Source of the DNA: AP-15 sp963701815
GTDB lineage: Bacteria > Pseudomonadota > Alphaproteobacteria > ATCC43930 > CGMCC-115725
Direction of reading: 5' to 3'
Length of the DNA: 64,000 nt
Assembly (NCBI GenBank): GCA_963701815.1
Contig: CAVPBN010000031.1
Location: 124,001 to 188,000, forward strand
The translations under genes were made by a program, and so were the position numbers. Of the stretch, positions 33,928 to 42,861 are shown piece by piece (position 1 is the stretch's first letter; each line of letters starts with the position of its first letter). The notes below the pieces were generated by a model that made no database searches, had not been told where the DNA came from, and worked only from the letters and a program-made list of their open reading frames with translations.

Positions 33928-35103
33928 TCAGGCGCGGCCCCACAACTCCCTGGTCGCGATGCGGGCGCCGTCGGCGAGGGCGGCGAGCTTGGCCCAGACG
34001 ACGCTGGGGTGGACCTCGCAGGAGGTCGAAAAGCTGGCAAACCCGCAATCGGCGCCGGCGATCACGTTTTCGCGGCCGACGACGCCGGCAAAGCGGCCGA
34101 TGCGCTGGGCCACCGCTTCCGGGTGTTCGACCAGGTTCGAGGCATGGGTGACGATGCCGGGGATCAGCGCCTTGCCTTCCGGCAATTTGACCGTCTCCCA
34201 CACCCGCCACTCGTGCTCGTGGCGCGGGTTGGCGGCCTCGAACGAATACGCCCCGGCCTGCACGCCGAGCATGATGTCGACGATGTTCTTGAGTTCGAGA
34301 TCATGGATTCGAGGGCCCATATTGATGCTGTAGCAGGTGTGATAGCGGACCCGCTCGGCGGGGATGCCGGCAAGCGCGTGGTTCAGCAGTTCGACGCTGG
34401 CGCCGGCCCATTTGCGGCACTGGCCGAGATCGAGCTCCGGGTGCATCGCCCAGTGGCTGGCGAGCTGCGGATCGTCGATCTGCAATACCAGGCCGGCGGC
34501 GACGATCGCCTTGTATTCCTCGTGCAGCGCGTCGGCCAGCGCCACCCGGAATTCCTCGTCGGTGTTGTAATATTCGTTGGTGTTCCAGTTGGCGAGATTG
34601 GTCGGCGAAATCGCCGGCATGAACGCCTCCTCGCAGGCGATGCCGGCGAGCGCGGTTGTCAGATTGTCGATGTCGCGCTGCAATGCGTCCGATCCCCGGT
34701 AGGTGATCGGGCCGGTGCAGACCCAGTTGGTCGGCGGCGCCTTGCCGGCGGTCCCCGGCATCTGCGACGCCCATTCGTAGTATTCAGGAAAGGCCAGGTA
34801 TTCGCGCGAAGCCGCCCAGCCGCTCCGCCCGCCCGCACTCTTGCGCGGCTCGATCCCGGCCAGGCGCTCGTTGACGTAGGGAATGAACCCGAACCGCCCC
34901 ATCTCGCCGTCGGCGACGACGTCGATGCCGCTTTCGGCCTGGCGTCTGACGCTCTCGGCAACGGCGCCCTTGACCCGGCCGGCATAGGCATCGGCGTCAA
35001 AGCCGGCGCCCTGCTCCTTCGCCTGGATCATCGCCAACAGGTCGGGCGGCCGCGGCAGGCTGCCGACATGGGTGGTCAGGATCCGCTCGCTGCTCCGCTT
35101 CAT
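33928..35103 (-). CDS. Cobalamin-independent methionine synthase (MetE C-terminal)-like protein
   Basis: 391 aa. ATG 35103 is preceded by GAGGAGGGC. It resembles the C-terminal catalytic half of MetE: start RILTTHVGSLPRP, VVADGEMGRFGF, LQIDDPQLASHW, then the zinc-site residues in RYHTCYSIN (His and Cys), a Glu in SFEAANPRHEHEW, and Cys in AGADCGFASF. Short MetE-like proteins of this type transfer methyl groups from unknown donors and are not always methionine synthases. It follows the DyP peroxidase gene by 65 bp on the same strand, in a likely operon. A remnant of its 3' end lies at 27141-27228. Confidence 0.82.
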   Translation of the reverse strand: MKRSSERILTTHVGSLPRPPDLLAMIQAKEQGAGFDADAYAGRVKGAVAESVRRQAESGIDVVADGEMGRFGFIPYVNERLAGIEPRKSAGGRSGWAASREYLAFPEYYEWASQMPGTAGKAPPTNWVCTGPITYRGSDALQRDIDNLTTALAGIACEEAFMPAISPTNLANWNTNEYYNTDEEFRVALADALHEEYKAIVAAGLVLQIDDPQLASHWAMHPELDLGQCRKWAGASVELLNHALAGIPAERVRYHTCYSINMGPRIHDLELKNIVDIMLGVQAGAYSFEAANPRHEHEWRVWETVKLPEGKALIPGIVTHASNLVEHPEAVAQRIGRFAGVVGRENVIAGADCGFASFSTSCEVHPSVVWAKLAALADGARIATRELWGRA

Positions 35104-35168
35104 GCCGCCCTCCTCAATTCGCACCGATGGCAGCAGAAGACTAACGCGGGTCGGGCTCGCGCGGTCGA

Positions 35169-36615
35169 TCAGGTCAGCACCGTGCGCAATGCGGTCAAGG
35201 ACGGCACGAAGAAATAGGCGGCGGCGGTCAGCTTTACGAACTGGTCCGGGATGTCGAGCGTGGTTCGGCGCGAGCCGGCCGGGTAGTTCGGGAACGGTTC
35301 GTCCATCTCGCGGGCGCCGTTGCCGGCTGCCTGCCCGACGATCGGATCGAACCCCGGCGTCACCGCACCGCCGCCCGGCCGTTGCTTGCCGCCGATGAAA
35401 TCGGGGTCGTTGGCACAGCGGCGCTGGATGTACTCGAACTGGCGCTCGATCGAGGTCTGGTAGCAGACGAACATCAGGCCGCGGCTCTGCCGGGTTGCGA
35501 TCTCGCCGGGCGCTACCTCGGGACCGAACGGAATGCCGGCGCGGATGATGCGGTGCCGCTGCGCCTCCGCCTCGTTGCCGGCGTCGTCGCGCGGGTAAAC
35601 CTTGCGGATATGGCGACGCGTAGGGGCATTTGCGCTGCCACGGATCGTCGGCAAACCCGAAATCGTTGTTGCGGTTGTCGTCGCCGCCGAGCGCCGGGTC
35701 GTCGCGCAGCGGCGCCAGCTCCAGCGGCGCGCCGCTCTTCCAGCGGCCGACCATCCGCGCCATCAGCAATTCCGGGTCCATGCCGAGCCGCGCCGCCCGT
35801 TCGGCGACGAACCGGCGGAACTCGGGCACTTTCTGTTCGAGGCGCCGAAACACCATGTATGAGCCGTTTTTGAGCCACGGCGCGGCCATCTCGGGCGGCG
35901 GTCCGGGTTTGACCGGATCGTCCGGATGCTGCCCGGGATAGCCGAAGACAAATTCTCCCGGCCACAGCAGATCCTCCCCGGGCAATCCCTGATCGGGTTG
36001 GTAGTGCGGCTTCGACCGGGACGTCAGCCCGCGGATGCCCGGTTGCGAAATGCCGTCGAGAAAGCCGAAATGCTCATGTCCGCGCTGCGCCCCCGGGCGC
36101 GTCGCGCCGAGTTCCGCATAGACGACCCTGATCGAGGGACCGAGAAATCTGAGCAGCTCGTTTTGGTGGAAGGTCGCGAACGGTCGGCTGGGCCCGGCGA
36201 TCACGAACACTCCGTCGATCCGGTCCGAGACGAACTCCGGCAGCCAGGTCGAGATCGCGGGATCATGCAGAGCAGCGATCGTCGACGGGTGACCGGCGCC
36301 CTTCTCGAACGACGCATCCAGATGCGGCAAACGCATGCCGATCAGCTGGATCAGCCCGTCTTTGGTCAATCCGAGGTTCAGCCCATAGAAATAATTGCTG
36401 CCTTGCTGACCAAGCCGTTTGCGCCGCTCGATCACCAGATCGCGCTGCCGCGCCTGGTGGACGCTGGTAATCCGGTCGATCACATGCCGCTTTAACGCCT
36501 GCTTGAAGGCCACGGCATTCGTGATCTTAAAGAACAGTAAAATTTCGACATTCTTCTGAAGGTAGGCGAGAACATCGCCTTGAATGTCATTCAGCTCCAA
36601 TTGCGGCTGTCCCAT
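35169..36615 (-). CDS. Dye-decolourising (DyP-type) peroxidase, frameshifted at the heme-ligand motif
   Basis: About 480 aa when repaired, starting at ATG 36615 (MGQPQLELNDIQGDVLAYLQ). The distal catalytic motif FGFLDGISQPGI is intact with its Asp. Near 35617 the frame changes: CPYAS continues in the other frame as HIRKVYPRDD, the proximal heme-histidine motif. The remainder (GLMFVCYQTSIERQFEYIQR, FFVPSLTALRTVLT) is in the second frame, ending at 35169. One extra C in CGTCGCCATATC explains the shift. The unshifted frame runs on through the MetE-like gene as a false 911-aa fusion. It would oxidise dyes or phenolics with H2O2. No Tat or Sec signal is evident. Confidence 0.82.
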
Positions 36616-36811
36616 GAGAAGCGCTCCGCTGCGGCTCGATACCCTCAAGGCGCCGGTCGACAAAGCGGCGAACCCAGGTCACGGCAGGAGGCAAACAGCC
36701 GCACAGCTCCGCCGGCAGCTCGAGGGTCGTCTGATCCCGGTCACCACATGGCGGTGGAAGCGGCAGCTGCGGACCGGAGATCCCGTGTCCGGCCCGCAGG
36801 CCTAAGGCAGG

Positions 36812-37138
36812 TTAGTTGCCGCCGGAGCCTTCGAAACCGACCAGCAAATAGTCGGTTACCCAGCATACAAAGTTGTTGTTTCCGTCGAATTTCGGCCAGC
36901 GATACATGATCCGGACCGCCGTATTGATCTTGTGCGGTTGCCCTTTGAAATTCCAGGCGTCCGCGTACTCTCCTTCCAATTCCATATTAAATTGGCTGAG
37001 ATCGACATGGCCCGAATCCGACATCGGCGCCGCATTCGGCGTGACCTCAGGGGCGCTAGCTCCAAAGATAATCGGTCTGCCGTTCGAATACGGGTTCAAC
37101 TTTCGGATCAACGTCCCGAGGTCCCTCTCTACAGACAT
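36812..37138 (-). CDS. Hypothetical protein, first gene before the DyP peroxidase
   Basis: 108 aa from ATG 37138 with GGAGGAGAG upstream. No known domain. It has an alternating beta-rich pattern (NTAVRIMYRWPKFDGNNNFV, CWVTDYLLVGFEG), suggesting a small soluble beta protein, and no signal peptide. It may form an operon with the DyP and MetE-like genes; the gap to DyP is about 200 bp. A perfect CRP-type palindrome lies 115 bp upstream of its start codon (37253-37268). Confidence 0.65.
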   Translation of the reverse strand: MSVERDLGTLIRKLNPYSNGRPIIFGASAPEVTPNAAPMSDSGHVDLSQFNMELEGEYADAWNFKGQPHKINTAVRIMYRWPKFDGNNNFVCWVTDYLLVGFEGSGGN

Positions 37139-37252
37139 GTGTTGCTCTCCTCCGTGCCAGATGCTGAGAAACGCCTTCTATTGATCCGGTGGTTCGGATC
37201 AGACGCTAAACGGCCTTCGATCGCCAAGTTAGAGCGTTACTTCTGTCCAATG

Positions 37253-37268
37253 TGTGAACCGCCTCACA
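37253..37268. promoter_or_regulatory. CRP-type palindrome before the DyP cluster
   Basis: TGTGA-ACCGCC-TCACA matches the CRP consensus half-sites exactly, and the symmetry extends outward (TGTGTGA...TCACACG). It lies about 115 bp upstream of the ATG at 37138 and about 95 bp past the end of the zinc-ribbon cyclase gene, so the leftward DyP cluster is the likely target. Confidence 0.6.
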
Positions 37269-37363
37269 CGCCATCGATAAATTTGCCGGACGGCCCCTGC
37301 GCCGTCATGGTCGCGGGCGGCGCTTCAATCCCGACGGGGCCTGCGGCGTCATGATCGACCTGC

Positions 37364-40300
37364 TCAGGTCGCGTCCGGGGTCAGCGCCGCCCGGACGGCG
37401 GCGGCCCTGGCCGGCTCGTCCAGGGTGCCGAGGGCCTGGAAAATCGCGCACGCTTGATCGAGGAGCCGCCGAGCGGCCGCAACGTCTCCGGCATTGCGGC
37501 GCAGCTCGGCTCGTGTAACCATCGCTTTGGCGAGATCGTTACGCGCACCGACGCGCTCCAGGATCCGCATCGCCGAATCCGAATACTGATCGGCCGCCGC
37601 CGGAGCCTCGGCGGCCAGGCAATCGCTCATCAACCAACACGCCCGGCCCTCGAAGTGGAGATAGCCCATACTCCGGCTCGTGTTCAGCGCGGCTTCGATC
37701 AGCGGCCCCGCCTTCACGCGGTCGCCCCGACGAAGATGACCCTCGGCCAGCCACAAAGCTTGGTGCAGGTGGGTGTAGCGCAGCTTGGAACGTTCGGACC
37801 AGGCGACTACATCGCTCAGTTCTGCGATACCGGCTTCGATTCGACCTGCCTTTATTTCCGCATAACCGCGTGCCGCCCTGGCCATGGCGGCATCATAGGG
37901 GATCGGTGCGAGCGCGAGCGCTTGCTCGCAACATTCCAATCCGCTTGGTAAATTACCCTGTTGAATATGGGCGGACCCCATTCGCAACCAGCCGACAGCC
38001 TTCAGGCGGAGGTCGTCGAGAGCGACCCCGTGAGCGAGCGCACGCCTGCAATAGTCGAGGCTCGCATCCCATTCTCCCAGCCCGTTGGCGGCCACGCTGA
38101 GGTGCCAGAGCGTCCGGCTCGCCCACCAGAAATTGTCGCGCAATTCAAAGATTTCCAAAGCGCGCTCTCCGGCTTCTACGGCCTCCTTCAACATCCCGAC
38201 AAAGGTGTAGATCTGGGCGAGGCAGGAGGTCGCGATGGCGCCGATCTGATCCAGGCCGGCCGAGGCAGCGAGGTCGGCTGCCACACGGCAGTGCTCGATC
38301 ACGAGCTCCGGCCGGCCTCCGGTCAGGCTGTGCAGAAAACCGGTCCAGTAATGCCAAGTGGCGCGGCGGCGCGGGTCGCCGCAGCCGTCCACCATGCCAC
38401 GGATCGCGTCGAGCGCCTCGATGTGTTCGGCGTGCCGACCCAAAGCAAACTTGACCTCGGCCTGCTCGGTCACGGCGTCGATGCGGCGCAGTCGGTTCGG
38501 TTCGGTGTCGGACATCGTGTCGAGACGCCGCAGCGCGTCGGTAAAATAGGACAGGGCATCGTTGTTGGCCCACCGACGTTGCGCCTTTTCTGCGCTCAAG
38601 ATCCCGTAATCCACGGCCCGTTCTGCTCTGGTCGCTGCGCCCGAAATGAAATGCCAGCAACTCTGCGACCTCGGCCGCGCGGCCGTCGTAGAGCCTTTCG
38701 AGGGCGCGTCCGATATCGGCATGATAGGCGGCGCGGTGCCGCTCGAGCAGGCTGCCGTAGGCCGCCTCTTGCGTCAGCCAATGGCGAAAGACGAAGAGGC
38801 TTCCCTCAGGCTCGACCCGCTCGTAGATGAATTCGAGACGGCCCAGTTCGCGCAGCTGACCGTCGAGCGAACCGCCCCCTTTCCATACCGCCCGCAACAG
38901 GCGAAGCGAGAATTCACGACCGATCACCGCGGCGTTTTGCAACAGTTGCTTGGTTGTCGCCGGCAGCCGATCGATGCGCGCCATGACAACGCCGTGAATG
39001 GTCTGGGGGACCATCAGATCCGAGCGATGATCGCTGATTTCGCCGGCGTGCAGAGCGAGTTGTTCGAGAAACAGCGGGTTGCCGTCGGCCTTGGCGACGA
39101 TCTCCTCGGTCAACGGATCGGCGAGACTGTCCTGTCGCAGCACGGAGCGGACGATGTGAAGGCTGTCGTCCCAGGACAACGGCTGCAGCTGGATCTGGGC
39201 TGGTTGCGATTTGTCGATCCAGGGCGGACGATACTCAGGGCGATGCGTAGCCAGCAGCAGGATGCGGGCATCAGCGACATTCTCCGCCAGAAACTCGAGC
39301 AGTTCCTCGGATACCGTGTCGATCCAATGCAGGTCCTCCAATACCAGCACCAGCGGGCGTCTTCGGCTTCCCTCGATGCAGAGCCTGTGCAAGACGTCAA
39401 AGCTCTTGGATTTTACCGCTTCGGGGTTCGAGAATGCCGGCAGGCCGGAAACTTCCTCGATTCCCAGAAGATGCAGCAGAACCGGGCCGTCCTGATCCGG
39501 ATCCATCCCGACCTCGCGCAGCCCGGAATGGATTTTAACGACGATGGTTTCGGCCGTGTCCGTCTCGACGATCCCGCAATTGCTGCGCAGAACGTCGAGC
39601 GCGAGCGAATAGGGAATGGCGCTGCCGTAGGACAGGCATCTTCCCTCCACCCAGGTTATCCGGCCATCGCCGATCCGGCGGCGGAATTCGCCCACGAGCC
39701 TCGATTTGCCGATGCCCGGTTCGCCGACGATGCCGATCACCTGGCCGCGGCCGTCCTCGACCCGGCGCAACACATCGTGCAGCACGGCGCGTTCGCCCTC
39801 GCGGCCGACAAAATCCGACATCCGCGCCGGCATGACCGCATCGCGAGCGGAGCGCGACCGGGAGACGCCGAGCAGGCGATAGGCCGGGATCGGATCGGTC
39901 TTGCCCTTGAGGGTCAGCGGCCCGACCGGTTCGACGCGCGCGTAACCCTGGGCCAATGCCCGGACCGCGCCGCTGACCAGGATCTCTCCCGGTTCGGCGG
40001 CTTGTTGCAATCTGGCGGCGAGGTTTGCGGTGTCGCCGATCGCGGTATCCATGCGGAAGCTTCCGCCGATCGCGCCAAAGACGACCGGTCCGGTATGGAT
40101 GCCGATCCGAACCCGCAGTTTGCGGCCGATTCCGGCGTCCCGATCGCCGGCCTCGCCGAGAGCCCGTCGAATGGCGAGCCCCGAGAGCAGGGCGCGCCGC
40201 ACATGGTCCTCATGGGTGACCGGCGCGCCGAACAGCGCCATAAAGCCGTCGCCGCTGAATTGCGGTGCGATACCGTCGAGGCGGTGCACTTCGGCCAGCG

Positions 40301-40650
40301 ATACCTCGATAAATTCGCTGACGAGGTCGTGCATCGCCTCGGCGCCGAGACGATCGGTAAGCGCGGTCGAGTTCGACGATGTCGCAAAAAAGCGCGGTCA
40401 CCTGCTTGATTTCGCCGGCTGGCGCGCTTCGGGCGGCGGCGATCTGCGGGGCAGATCGCCCGGGCATTTCGGTCCCGGCGATGATCATCGGCGCCGGCCC
40501 GCCGAGCGCCGCCGCACAGCGGCCGCAGAACCTGTTTTCGGGAGGATTGCCGGCGCCGCAGGACGGACAAACCACGGCGAGAGGCGCGGCGCACTGGCCG
40601 CAAAATCTCATATCGGCCGGGTTCTCGGCGTGGCACCGAGCGCATCTCAT
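37364..40650 (-). CDS. Zinc-ribbon class III cyclase with AAA ATPase and TPR tail, two frameshifts
   Basis: About 1095 aa if repaired. Start ATG 40650 has GGAGG six bases upstream. Four CxxC pairs (Cys3/6, 17/20, 28/31, 42/45) form a double zinc ribbon. The cyclase begins VTALFCDIV and continues, after a one-base shift near 40366, with QFSGDGFMALFGAPVTHEDH, then Asn/Arg in GDTANLAARLQQ. An AAA domain with Walker A GEPGIGKSRL and Walker B LVLVLEDLHWID follows. A second shift near 38640 leads into TPR helices (RAVDYGILSAEKAQRR) ending at 37364. This LuxR/AAA-like cyclase architecture couples cAMP synthesis to ATPase-driven signalling. It faces the CRP gene head to head, with a perfect CRP site between them. 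Confidence 0.82.
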
Positions 40651-40778
40651 ACCGGCCTCCGCAGGCAGCGCCGGAGTATTGAGCGGCACCCCATGTTAAC
40701 CCCTGGAAGCGAAGGGTTTCAAGGACCGGCTGTCCAGCTGGTGTCGCCGCTTGCGGCCGAGCGAAGAAATTTCGGTTC

Positions 40779-40794
40779 TGTGAGGGATCTCACA
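40779..40794. promoter_or_regulatory. CRP-type palindrome between cyclase and crp genes
   Basis: TGTGA-GGGATC-TCACA is a perfect match to the CRP consensus half-sites. It lies in the 392-bp head-to-head gap, about 130 bp from the cyclase start (40650) and about 250 bp from the crp start (41043). No gene is visible in the gap. Self-regulation of a cAMP circuit is the obvious inference. Confidence 0.65.
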
Positions 40795-41042
40795 TGGGCG
40801 GTTTGAGACAGCGGGCTATGGACAGGGCGGAGAAACCGGCTTTTTAACCTTAAGAAGGCGAACGGCCCAACAAATGATATGCTGCCTGAACGGATCGTCT
40901 GCTAATTTGATCTTCATCAGGCGCGCCAAGTCCGACAGGCCGGACGCCGGTTGAGGCCGGGATCCACGGCCGTGGCGGCAGGATCGGCGGTGCGTGCGTG
41001 CGGACTCGGGTCCGTCGCCGCGCAGCTTATGGAGGATCGTCT

Positions 41043-41738
41043 ATGACCGGCCCGACTTTCGAAGAGAAGCGGCGGATCTTCGAGCAACACTTCCTGCTCG
41101 GCAAGTTGAGCACCGCCGAGATCGACCAGTTGCTGACCTATTCCCGGGTCGAGCGCTACCCGGCCGGCGAGGAGATCTATCCGAAAGGCTCGCCGGGGCA
41201 GAGCATGATGGTGGTGTTGCGCGGCACTGCCAAGATGAGCTCCGTTTCCCTCGAGGGAAAGGAAATCGTCCTCAACATCATCCATGCCGGCGAGATCTTT
41301 GGCGAGATAGCCTTACTGGACGGGGCGGAACGCTCCGCCGATGCGATCGCCATGACCGATTGCGAATTGCTGGTGCTGAGCCGTCGCAACTTCATGCCGA
41401 TGCTCGAACAGCATCCCGAAATGTGCATGATGCTGATCAAAATCCTGTGCCAGCGGCTGCGGCGCACCAGCGAACAGGTCGAGGACGTGCTGTTCCGCCA
41501 TCTCGAATCGCGGATCGCCAAAGCGCTGTTGCAGCTCGCCGAACGCCCGGACCGGGATCATGTCGGCCGCGCGCCCGTCAAACTGACGCTGTCGCAGAGC
41601 GAACTCGGCAATATCGTCGGCAGCTCGCGCGAGAGCGTCAACAAACAGCTGCAGGTCTGGCAGCGCGCCGGCTTGATCGATCTGGCGAAGGGCTCGATCG
41701 TGATCCACGACGCGGGCGCGTTCGAGCAACTGGTCTGA
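41043..41738 (+). CDS. crp: CRP/FNR-family cAMP-responsive transcription regulator
   Basis: 231 aa from ATG 41043, preceded by GGAGGA. The N-terminal cyclic-nucleotide domain keeps the phosphate-binding cassette: Gly87-Glu88 in FGEIALL and Arg97-Ser98 in GAERSAD, the residues that hold cAMP in E. coli CRP. The C-terminal winged helix reads SELGNIVGSSRESVNKQLQ; Arg196, Glu197 and Lys201 line up with CRP Arg180, Glu181 and Arg185, which read TGTGA. FNR cysteines are absent, so it is CRP-like rather than FNR-like. Three TGTG(A/C)-N6-TCACA sites in the window are candidate targets. It is divergent from the zinc-ribbon cyclase. Confidence 0.88.
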   Translation: MTGPTFEEKRRIFEQHFLLGKLSTAEIDQLLTYSRVERYPAGEEIYPKGSPGQSMMVVLRGTAKMSSVSLEGKEIVLNIIHAGEIFGEIALLDGAERSADAIAMTDCELLVLSRRNFMPMLEQHPEMCMMLIKILCQRLRRTSEQVEDVLFRHLESRIAKALLQLAERPDRDHVGRAPVKLTLSQSELGNIVGSSRESVNKQLQVWQRAGLIDLAKGSIVIHDAGAFEQLV

Positions 41739-41844
41739 GCGCATTGCGGCGCCCGCCGACCGGCGCCGCTGCGAGCGACGGTTTTCGCTTCGCTGCCGGC
41801 GCCCGATATCGCAGAGACGCCGCCCGATCTTCGAATACCGCTTG

Positions 41845-42861
41845 ATGCCGACCGCCGCGCCGCGCCCCGCGACCTGGATCAGGACGACCCCATCCGGGCT
41901 CTACTGCGAGCCGGGCGACTTCTACATCGATCCGCTGCACCCGGCGCCGCGCGCCGTCATCACCCACGGGCATGGCGATCACGCGCGATCGGGCAACGAC
42001 CGGGTGCTCGCTACGCCGGGGACGATCGCCATCATGCGATCGCGCTACGGCGAGTTGGCCGGCGGCTCGCTGCAGGCGCTGGCCTACGGGGAAACGGTCG
42101 CGATCGGCGGCGTCACGGTGCGCCTGGTGCCGGCCGGCCACGTGCTCGGCAGCGCGCAAATCGTCCTCGACTACCGCGGCAGCCGGATCGTCGTCTCCGG
42201 CGACTACAAGCGCCGGCCCGATCCGACCTGCCCGCCTTTCGAACCCTGCGCTTGCGATCTCTTTATAACCGAGGCGACCTTTGCGCTGCCGGTCTTCCGA
42301 CATCCGCCGGACCGTCTGGAGATCGACCGGTTGCTGCACTCGCTGGCGCTGTTCCCGGAGCGCTGCCATCTGGTCGGCGTCTATGCGCTCGGCAAATGCC
42401 AGCGCGTGCTGGCGCTGTTGCGGCAGGCGGGATACCGGGAACCCGTCTATCTGCACGGCGCGTTGATCGGGCTGACCGAGCTTTACGAGCATCTGGGCGT
42501 GCCGCTCGGCCCGGTGCTTCCGGTGACCGCGGTGGCGCGCGACGCATTGAAAGGCAGCATTGTATTGGCGCCGCCAGGCGCCAGGGCGGAGCTCTGGTCG
42601 CGTCGGCTGCCCGACCCGCTCGTCGCGATGGCCTCGGGCTGGATGCGGGTGCGTCAGCGCGCCAAGGCAAGCGGCGTCGAGTTGCCGCTGGTGATTTCCG
42701 ATCATGCCGATTGGGACGAGCTGACCGCAACGATCGACGAGGTCGCCGCCGACGAGATCTGGGTCACGCACGGGCGCGAGGAGGCGCTCGTCCATTACGC
42801 GACCAAGCGCGGCTACCAGGCTCGCGCCCTGGCCCTCGTCGGCTTTGAGGAGGATCAGTGA
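41845..42861 (+). CDS. Ligase-associated DNA exonuclease (metallo-beta-lactamase fold)
   Basis: 338 aa from ATG 41845 (a TTG precedes it). The metallo-beta-lactamase motif HGHGDH (residues 41-46) is present, followed by AGHVLGSAQIVLDY, VSGDYKRRPDPTC and a C-terminal ISDHADWDEL. This is the beta-CASP exonuclease found next to bacterial ATP-dependent DNA ligases (TIGR04122 type). It would trim DNA ends before ligation. Its stop overlaps the ligase GTG start as GTGA. The usual Lhr helicase and phosphoesterase partners of this repair module are not nearby; a dispersed repeat and an IS110 remnant follow the ligase instead. Confidence 0.88.
   Translation: MPTAAPRPATWIRTTPSGLYCEPGDFYIDPLHPAPRAVITHGHGDHARSGNDRVLATPGTIAIMRSRYGELAGGSLQALAYGETVAIGGVTVRLVPAGHVLGSAQIVLDYRGSRIVVSGDYKRRPDPTCPPFEPCACDLFITEATFALPVFRHPPDRLEIDRLLHSLALFPERCHLVGVYALGKCQRVLALLRQAGYREPVYLHGALIGLTELYEHLGVPLGPVLPVTAVARDALKGSIVLAPPGARAELWSRRLPDPLVAMASGWMRVRQRAKASGVELPLVISDHADWDELTATIDEVAADEIWVTHGREEALVHYATKRGYQARALALVGFEEDQ

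Noticed and set aside
33928..36663. A 911-aa peroxidase/MetE fusion protein
   Set aside because: It arises only from a one-base frame change at about 35617; residues between the two domains are nonsense, and the MetE-like part has its own ATG and strong ribosome-binding site.
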